From Bifidobacteriaceae bacterium (GTDB lineage Bacteria; Actinomycetota; Actinomycetes; Actinomycetales; WQXJ01): DNA of 12,000 nucleotides. Position numbers and translations under genes: made by a program. Where the stretch lies: positions 1 through 12,000 of the forward strand of contig JAISBQ010000083.1 in NCBI GenBank assembly GCA_031266115.1. Direction: 5' to 3'. Of the stretch, positions 1 through 4,927 are shown one piece after another. The stretch's first letter is position 1. Each line of letters opens with the position of its first letter. The notes under the pieces were generated by a model, which did not search any database, was not told the DNA's origin, and was given only the letters and a program-made list of their open reading frames with translations.

Positions 1-312
1 GAAGATGTCCACAATCGCTTCTCGAACAGGTGTCAAGTCTGGCTCGCCGGCCTCCCTCAGCCACGCACGGATCAACACCAGGTCCACGACAGAAAGTCAA
101 AGGACCCCAGGATTGACGCAGGATCGGGTCAAGGGCGTTCAGGAAATCGTCCAAGTCGCCACGAGCCATCCCAAACGGCCACCATCTGACGCCAGATCGC
201 TCTCGGCCTTGGAGATCCAGGCATTAAGGATGTTAGCTGACCGTGGTGCCTTGTCCTTTGGTTTCAGCCGCGCGAACGCTGCCGCGAGATTGAAGGGACT
301 ATTGCCCACCAT
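1..312 (-). pseudogene. abiEii: abiEii toxin remnant (nucleotidyltransferase), deleted and frameshifted, runs off window
   Basis: AbiEii/AbiGii toxins are nucleotidyltransferases of about 300 residues paired with AbiEi antitoxins. An ATG at 312 overlaps the end of abiEi by 14 bases, the usual arrangement for the pair. Three pieces match my memory of actinobacterial AbiEii proteins. Piece A (312 to about 158) includes NAWISKAE and GGRLGWLVA, then stops at a TGA. Piece B (about 157-89), in another frame, reads DLDDFLNALDPILRQSWGPL. Piece C (90-1), back in the first frame, reads VVDLVLIRAWLREAGEPDLT and continues past the window edge. The stretch expected between A and B, with the GG(S/T) and D-x-D catalytic motifs, is absent, as is the central part between B and C. 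Seen: pieces and frames. Known: family order. Inferred: two internal deletions left no active toxin. Homology was judged by eye only. Confidence 0.72.
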
Positions 313-874
313 AATCCCGATCCTCCAGTTTCTGGGCCAATCGCTCTTTCTCGTCTGCGAGCAAGAGACTCGTCCTCCCGGCCCGTGCGAGGGCCTGCTT
401 GATCAAATAGGTGGGTACGCCCCAGTCGATGCACTGGTCGATGGTGGTTGACACATCGGTAATCGGTATCTGCTCGAACCAGACTCTCTGTTCCTGGGTC
501 AGGTCATGATGGTGGATGACGTACCGTTCACCACCGGCACGCCGAAGACGCCGCTGCTTTCTCACGCAGAGGTGGATTTCATTGGGATTGATGTCGCTAA
601 TCTCCCATGCGGCCAGAGCGGTCTCATGACTCAGGCATGCCTCCGGTGCCCCCGTCCACAGCACCGCCAGCGCCCAGGCGTCGTACCTGGTGGCAGGCAC
701 CTGTGGAATCTTGTACACGCCGTGGGCAACGTGCTCAATGCGGTCTCTGGCCGCAAGCTTCACGAGTTCAACCCGCGGGATTCCGTCATTTGCTGCTTGT
801 CTGGAAGTCACGAAGCCGTGCTGATCTAGGGCGACTTCCCGCAGCCTCTCTAGGGCTGTTCTTGGCCTAGGCAT
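299..874 (-). CDS. abiEi: AbiEi family type IV antitoxin / transcriptional regulator
   Basis: This is a 191-residue protein starting MPRPRTALERLREVA. Its first 60 or so residues form a winged-helix-like domain (LREVALDQHGFVTSRQAANDG, then a short beta wing HVAHGVYKI). The rest carries AbiEi_4-like features: the LAVLWTGAPEACLSHETALA block, IHLCVRKQRRLRR, a YVIHHHDL strand and VSTTIDQCIDWGVP. AbiEi proteins repress their own operon through an N-terminal DNA-binding domain and counteract AbiEii through the C-terminal domain. An upstream in-frame extension to 1027 exists, but ATG 874 is preferred: it matches family length, and the -10 box of a good promoter lies exactly one leaderless spacing upstream. 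The frame is open and looks intact although the partner toxin downstream is broken. It may survive as a stand-alone regulator or be a recent orphan. Confidence 0.85.
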   Translation of the reverse strand: MPRPRTALERLREVALDQHGFVTSRQAANDGIPRVELVKLAARDRIEHVAHGVYKIPQVPATRYDAWALAVLWTGAPEACLSHETALAAWEISDINPNEIHLCVRKQRRLRRAGGERYVIHHHDLTQEQRVWFEQIPITDVSTTIDQCIDWGVPTYLIKQALARAGRTSLLLADEKERLAQKLEDRDYGGQ

Positions 875-908
875 GTCAGAACTATACCACGTTGGTATAG
901 TTCTGACA
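874..908. promoter_or_regulatory. Perfect 16-bp inverted repeat, probable AbiEi operator
   Basis: TGTCAGAACTATACCA (874-889) is matched exactly by its reverse complement at 893-908, with CGT between. The element covers the -10 box, the spacer and almost all of the -35 box, and its left end is the start codon of abiEi. AbiEi antitoxins are known to autoregulate by binding inverted repeats in their promoters, so this is the natural operator. Binding by this protein is inferred. Confidence 0.7.
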
Positions 909-909
909 C
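881..909 (-). promoter_or_regulatory. abiEi promoter, predicted leaderless
   Basis: On the minus strand GTGTCA (909-904) is followed by a 17-base spacer and TATAGT (886-881). The next six bases lead to A874, the first base of the abiEi ATG, so transcription would begin at or next to the start codon. No Shine-Dalgarno fits, consistent with a leaderless message, which is common in actinomycetes. The promoter match is direct; the start site is inferred from spacing. Confidence 0.6.
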
Positions 910-1208
910 ACGCGACAGCGAAGGACGGGGTCGCACCGGTCTCCTGATCGTTGGACTGTCGTGGTCGATGTCCCAAATACGCGCGGCGGGTTGCGGCCCA
1001 TCGGACTGGTGGGCTCGTGTGGGGCACCGTCGGCTGGACGGCTTTCTAGCGGACAGCCTCGTCCATAACGAGACGTTTAGCGCAGTGTGCCCTGATGGGC
1101 TTCCCACCGCGGGTGCCTGGTGGTCTGCTGGGCGGTACTCGCGCATGTGCCTTGACGGGGAACTCTCGATGGTCATGGCGCCACGGATGGGGTCCCTGCG
1201 CCCGCAGC
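910..1208. other. Intergenic stretch, no gene recognised
   Basis: About 300 bases lie between the divergent abiEi operator and the duplicated lipoprotein start region. Short open frames exist on both strands, but none has family resemblance, a convincing start or consistent codon bias. A TTGACG at 1152-1157 resembles a -35 box, but no acceptable -10 follows at the right distance. The promoter of the lipoprotein pair should lie here or just downstream and could not be fixed. Confidence 0.5.
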
Positions 1209-1302
1209 CGAAGGGAACTACCGACGATGACGCTCAACCAGCCCGCCGCGGCGCTTGCCTTGGTCCTAGCGAAAGGAACTACCGACGATGACGCCTAACC
1301 AG
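1209..1302 (+). repeat. Duplicated ribosome-binding/start module, 61-bp offset
   Basis: Bases 1209-1241 and 1270-1302 match at 30 of 33 positions with an offset of 61. Each copy holds a purine-rich Shine-Dalgarno (GAAGGGA or GAAAGGA), the string ACTACCGACG, an ATG, and codons reading MT-x-NQ. Copy 2 starts the lipoprotein at 1288; copy 1 starts a 23-codon ORF. A third diverged version of the start (ATGACC ... AACCAGAC) begins the second paralog at 2783, which suggests the module travels with this gene family. Confidence 0.8.
1227..1298 (+). CDS. Putative 23-residue leader ORF overlapping the lipoprotein start
   Basis: The ATG at 1227 has a good Shine-Dalgarno (AAGGGA at 1211-1216, ten bases away). 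It encodes MTLNQPAAALALVLAKG followed by TTDDDA and TAA at 1296-1298. The stop lies eight bases inside the next gene, whose ATG is at 1288 in another frame, so a ribosome finishing here could reinitiate there. The first residues mimic the downstream paralogs (MTPNQT, MTIIENQT), so it is most simply the stump of a deleted paralog. Whether it is translated or matters is unknown. Confidence 0.35.
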   Translation: MTLNQPAAALALVLAKGTTDDDA

Positions 1303-2811
1303 ACCGCGCTGACCTCACCTCAGAGCACCACGACGGGCCAATCAGTGAGCAGACGGGCGCGAGCCCTGGCGTCGACGGCGCTGCTCGGCGTGGTCGCGGC
1401 GCTGACAGTGGGCTGCGCTGGGAGCGGGGGGACCGGCCCGGCTGAGGCGCCGAGCGCGCCCGGCGCGGTTGCGGCATCGGACACGGAAACCGCCATCGGC
1501 CAGGCGGTGCAGCCGAGTTCCCAAGTGGACAACACCGCCACCGCGATCGAGGTGTTGGAACAGTCCTATGAGAACAACGACATCGCGGAGATCCTCTGGC
1601 TTACCTACGACGGCGGGCTGGTCGCACTGGAAGAGACCGGAGGAAAGAACCCCCAGATTGAGGCGATCAACCGGGACATCAGGCAGACCGTCTTCGACCC
1701 GTGGGAGGCCGGGCGTGGGGAAGAACTCGACTGGGTGGACCGGTTTGTCGAGATCAGGTCCTATCCGTTCACATCCGAGGAGTATCTGCAGATTGTCACC
1801 ACGTCCGTCGCCTATCCGAACAACGGGAGCGCGGGGGCGTTGTTCTCTTGGGTGTTCGACCGGCGCGCGAACGATTGGATTCAGCCTGAGGACGTGTACG
1901 CCGATGCCGGATTGAGCGGGGCCGCCCTGCTGGCCGCGGTGGCCGCGGCGTTCGCTGAGGATGGCGATGACGGATCGGTGGCCGATGTCGAGCCGTCCGG
2001 ATTTGTCTACATTCGCGGCTCGGACGGGTGGGTGCCGCAGTTCCTCCTCACAGTCGCCGGGGTGGACAAGGAGGGCGGGGCGTGGAGTGAGTTCTTCTCC
2101 TACCAACTGTCTGACCAGTCCGGCGATCCGGCCACACCGTCGCTGACCAAACTGAACCGGGGCCTCCTGTTCGACCCGGCGGCTCCCGATGTCATGGACC
2201 CGCCGTTGCTGTATGGGGGGCCAGTGGCGGATTCCGGGATGTGGATCGACCTGCCGCCCGGCGCGGCGACCGAGCAGACCGGTGCCGGGACGGACGACGC
2301 TGGCAACGATTGGGCCGAGTACATCGCCGAAGACGGAGCGTTGGTGGTCTCGATCCGCCGGGTCGCCGTCGAGGCGACCCTTGACTCCGAGGAGATGGCC
2401 GGCCAGGTGCTGGAACGGGCTGAAGGCAGCGATCCGGCCACGTGGCTCCTTGACGAGGAGGAGAGCCAGCGGGTTGCAGAGGAGTACGGGTATCCCGTCG
2501 TCGTGTACCGGTTTGATTCGGGCGCGAATGAGGACCTTCGCCGCCATGTCGGCGTATACGTTCCCACGGGCGAGGGCGGGTTTGTTGCCGATTTCGCCAT
2601 CACCGCCGATTTGTGGGACCAGATCTATCCGCGTGCCCGTGAGTGGATGACCACCCTGGACCTGACGGATATTCCCCTATGGCCAGTCCGCCGAATCTCG
2701 CGCCGACACCGATCGGCCCGGAAAGAAAGGGTATCGACTCTTGCGAGTCTCAACACATCAATCGACTCAATCGTGTCCAGCCATGACCATCATCGAGAAC
2801 CAGACATCTGA
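1288..2811 (+). CDS. Predicted lipoprotein, first of a tandem paralog pair, with aberrant C-terminal tail
   Basis: The product is 507 residues. Residues 1-42 form a lipoprotein signal peptide: a long polar start, SRRAR, then the hydrophobic stretch ALASTALLGVVAALTVG, with Cys43 in the lipobox LTVGC. A flexible Gly/Pro/Ala-rich linker follows, then an extracytoplasmic domain to about residue 460. Blocks shared with the next gene include ILWLTYD, NPQIEAINRDI, YPFTSEEYLQIVTT, LFSWVFDRRAN, DVMDPPLLY, VSIRRVA and WAEY. The order iN-x-DI, then a y-x-IVTT strand, then a WVFD...W-x-P-ED turn recalls DUF4163/DUF3298 (PdaC/RsiV-like) domains, but this is weak. The ATG is chosen for its AAAGGA ten bases upstream. 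The last 45 residues (from PLWPVRR) are basic, absent from the paralog and encoded by spacer, suggesting a lost or frameshifted stop. Function unknown. Confidence 0.85.
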   Translation: MTPNQTALTSPQSTTTGQSVSRRARALASTALLGVVAALTVGCAGSGGTGPAEAPSAPGAVAASDTETAIGQAVQPSSQVDNTATAIEVLEQSYENNDIAEILWLTYDGGLVALEETGGKNPQIEAINRDIRQTVFDPWEAGRGEELDWVDRFVEIRSYPFTSEEYLQIVTTSVAYPNNGSAGALFSWVFDRRANDWIQPEDVYADAGLSGAALLAAVAAAFAEDGDDGSVADVEPSGFVYIRGSDGWVPQFLLTVAGVDKEGGAWSEFFSYQLSDQSGDPATPSLTKLNRGLLFDPAAPDVMDPPLLYGGPVADSGMWIDLPPGAATEQTGAGTDDAGNDWAEYIAEDGALVVSIRRVAVEATLDSEEMAGQVLERAEGSDPATWLLDEEESQRVAEEYGYPVVVYRFDSGANEDLRRHVGVYVPTGEGGFVADFAITADLWDQIYPRAREWMTTLDLTDIPLWPVRRISRRHRSARKERVSTLASLNTSIDSIVSSHDHHREPDI

Positions 2812-4156
2812 ATCTGGCATGAGCACGATCGGAATGACCGAGGCGCCACACCGGTCCTCCACTCGCGTTGAAGTCGCCATGGCGATCGCCTGGGCCCTGG
2901 CCATTGTCGGTCTTGGTTCGGGATGCGCGGGAACCGCTGGCGATGTCGCCGGCCCGCCGGCCGCGTCCGCGGAGGGTACGTCATCGTCCGCCGATGCCGA
3001 ATCGCCGGAACCTACCGCGGGGGCCGGCCAGATTGACAACGCCGACACCGTAATCAGCGTCCGGGAACAGGTCGACGACGGTGGTGACATTATCGAGATC
3101 CTGGAGTTGACCTACGATGCCGAACACCCCTCCCTGGCCGCGACGGAGGGTCACAATCCTGAAATTGACGCGATCAACGACGACATCGAAAGCACCGTCT
3201 ACGGGGCGATCGGTACCATCAGCGGGAGCGACAGTTGGGCCGATGTTCGCGCCTATCCGTTCACCTCTGAGGATTATCTCCAGATTGTCACCACGGCTAT
3301 CGCCTACCCGACGTATGGGACTGAAGGCGAGCTATTCTCGTGGGTATTCGACCGGCACACCAACACGTGGATCCGGCCCGAAGGCGTCTTTGCCGAAGCG
3401 GGACTGACTCCGGACGCTCTGACCGAGGCGGTATCGGCCGCGTTTGTGCCGGACAGCCCGGCCGAATCGGTCGAGCGAGTCGAGCCGTCGGGTTTCCGCT
3501 ATGTCCAGGGTGTCGATGGATGGATCCCAGAGTTCCTCATCAAGGTCACGGTCGCCAACACGGAGGCCGAGCCTTGGGACGGCCTCTTCTCCTACCAGGG
3601 CGCCGATGCCACCGGTCAACCGCTCACCAAGCTCAACGCCGAGTGTCTGTTCGACCCGGCAGAGATGGACACTATGGACCCGCCACTGATGTATGCGCGG
3701 GACGGGGCCGAGGGCGCCGGCGGACTGTGGATCGAGTTGCCAACGTACGCCGAGGTCACCCAGATTGGCGGCGGGATCGACGCGGACGGCAACCGGTGGG
3801 CTGAATATGCCGACGATGCCGGCGCGGTGAGTGTGTCGATCCGCCGGGCATCCGCGGTGGCCGCCACCGACCCCAGCGAGATCCGCAGCAACGTCACCGG
3901 CGCGGTCGATGCTGTTGACGCCGCGACCTGGCGGCTTGAAGCAAGCCCAGAGGTCTCCGAGGCGTACACCTACCCCGCTAGCGTGTTCGAATTCGACACC
4001 GGCTTGAACGAGGACCGGCGCGGTCACCTCGGCCTGTACTTCCAGACCGACGCGGGCGGGTTCGTGGTCGACTTCTCGATCCCGGTGGACCTGTGGGATA
4101 AGGGCCACGCGCTCGCCGAGGACTGGATGAAATATCTGAGCTTCATCGACGTGTAG
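2783..4156 (+). CDS. Predicted lipoprotein, second tandem paralog
   Basis: The product is 457 residues from ATG 2783. Its signal peptide ends in WALAIVGLGSGC with the lipidated Cys48. A Ser/Ala/Pro/Glu-rich linker is followed by the same domain as the upstream gene: ILELTYD, NPEIDAINDDI, YPFTSEDYLQIVTT, LFSWVFDRHTN, MDPPLMY, SVSIRR, FDTGLNEDRR, and an end at MKYLSFIDV. ATG 2783 is preferred because MTIIENQTS and the bases AACCAGAC copy the start of the first paralog. A TTG at 2741 has the better Shine-Dalgarno (AAAGG at 2726-2730, ten bases away) and would add 14 residues. The gene overlaps the first by 29 bases (71 if TTG), so the two are probably cotranscribed and coupled. Exposure on the outer face of the membrane is inferred from the lipobox; ligand or partner unknown. 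Confidence 0.85.
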   Translation: MTIIENQTSESGMSTIGMTEAPHRSSTRVEVAMAIAWALAIVGLGSGCAGTAGDVAGPPAASAEGTSSSADAESPEPTAGAGQIDNADTVISVREQVDDGGDIIEILELTYDAEHPSLAATEGHNPEIDAINDDIESTVYGAIGTISGSDSWADVRAYPFTSEDYLQIVTTAIAYPTYGTEGELFSWVFDRHTNTWIRPEGVFAEAGLTPDALTEAVSAAFVPDSPAESVERVEPSGFRYVQGVDGWIPEFLIKVTVANTEAEPWDGLFSYQGADATGQPLTKLNAECLFDPAEMDTMDPPLMYARDGAEGAGGLWIELPTYAEVTQIGGGIDADGNRWAEYADDAGAVSVSIRRASAVAATDPSEIRSNVTGAVDAVDAATWRLEASPEVSEAYTYPASVFEFDTGLNEDRRGHLGLYFQTDAGGFVVDFSIPVDLWDKGHALAEDWMKYLSFIDV

Positions 4157-4224
4157 GGCGTCGCCAAGAGCCGCGCTTAGCTGTGAAGGGCGAAAAGGCC
4201 GAGTCAGACGCGGCAGCCGGCATT

Positions 4225-4260
4225 CTGGGATGGCGCTATTCGGTGCCGCCTCAGTCCCAG
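4225..4260. terminator. Possible stem-loop between convergent genes
   Basis: CTGGGA (4225-4230) pairs with TCCCAG (4255-4260), and GGCG (4232-4235) with CGCC (4247-4250) inside it. It lies between the converging ends at 4156 and 4292. There is no T-run on either side and the stem is interrupted, so a bidirectional terminator is only a suggestion. Confidence 0.3.
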
Positions 4261-4291
4261 CCTGCGGCGAACAGCGTGCGCCCGGCAGCCC

Positions 4292-4690
4292 CTACTGGGC
4301 AGCGGCTTTGGCGAAGACCATGGTCGAGTATTCGTCGGTGCAGGTGAGCTTTGTGCCCTCCCACGAGCACTCCAGGGTGTCTTCACCCTCCGGGGCGGTG
4401 ATGGTCACCGTCGTCCCGTCCGCAGTGAAGGTCGCCTCCTGGTCCTCGCTCTCGGCCTCGCCCCCTCCCATCGACACGGTCACCGTTCCCGACGTGCCTC
4501 CGCTCTCCGCCGTGAACGTTAGCGCCGCCCCATCCAAGCCGGATTCCTCAGCGGTCGCCGTCTCTCCGTCTTGTTCGATGGATGTGAGGCGGTAGGTGCC
4601 GTCGATGGTTGTCGTCCCTGATGCGCAGCCGGCGAGGCCGGCACCTCCCGCGAGTAGCGCAGCGGCGAGCATCAACGCGGTCTTCTTCAC
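4292..4690 (-). CDS. Small predicted lipoprotein, lipocalin-like beta domain
   Basis: The product is 132 residues. MKKTALMLAAALLAGGAGLAGC is a textbook lipoprotein signal with lipobox LAGC and Cys22. The mature part opens IDGTYRLTSIEQDGE and then alternates short beta strands: ALTFTAES, GTVTVSMGG, ATFTADGTTVTIT, LECSWEGTKLTCT. The pattern of G-T/W-Y-x-L-x-S at the start and G-x-x-L-x-C near the end resembles small lipocalin-like or DUF5640-type domains of Gram-positive lipoproteins. This is by analogy only. Cys residues in LECSW and LTCT could form a disulfide. The start is GTG with GAGGAG six bases upstream (4697-4702 on this strand). It converges with the paralog pair and has no obvious operon partner. 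Confidence 0.85.
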   Translation of the reverse strand: MKKTALMLAAALLAGGAGLAGCASGTTTIDGTYRLTSIEQDGETATAEESGLDGAALTFTAESGGTSGTVTVSMGGGEAESEDQEATFTADGTTVTITAPEGEDTLECSWEGTKLTCTDEYSTMVFAKAAAQ

Positions 4691-4873
4691 AAGTGTCTCC
4701 TCAATTTCACGCGGCCATCATCTCTCGACGGGCGCCTCGACGCAGCACAGAGTAGCGGTGGTAGGCCGATAGCGCGGCGTGCTCGGGGTGGTTCGCTCTA
4801 ACAATCTGTTTAGAAGCCTGCCGGACAATACAGCGCTGAGTCGACCGGCGAGGGCTTGACCTGCGCCGATCCA

Positions 4874-4905
4874 TCGGACAAAGGTCGGATTCCGCCTTTG
4901 CCCGA
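4874..4905 (-). terminator. Hairpin downstream of the DUF222/HNH gene
   Basis: Three nested arms pair: TCGG (4874-4877) with CCGA (4902-4905), CAAAGG (4879-4884) with CCTTTG (4895-4900), and CGG with CCG around a 3-base loop. One mismatch and one bulge interrupt the 13 pairs. It begins 22 bases beyond the stop of the HNH gene. No T-run follows, as is frequent for actinomycete terminators. Confidence 0.5.
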
Positions 4906-4927
4906 CAGCCTCAGCAGTGGGGTGGCA

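Noticed and set aside
22..34. TCGAACAGGTGTC resembling an actinobacterial SOS (LexA) box
   Set aside because: Only one half-site is good, and it lies within the coding remnant of the AbiEii C terminus, not ahead of a gene.
875..1027. An extension of abiEi to an upstream ATG at 1027
   Set aside because: The extra 51 residues have no family resemblance and would run through the palindromic operator and promoter.
1152..1180. TTGACG as a -35 box for the lipoprotein pair
   Set aside because: No acceptable -10 hexamer occurs 16-18 bases downstream.
1342..2547. A 401-codon open frame on the minus strand opposite the first lipoprotein
   Set aside because: It is rich in Arg, Gly, Pro and His as expected for an antisense frame of GC-rich coding DNA. 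The plus strand has a signal peptide, a lipobox and a paralog.
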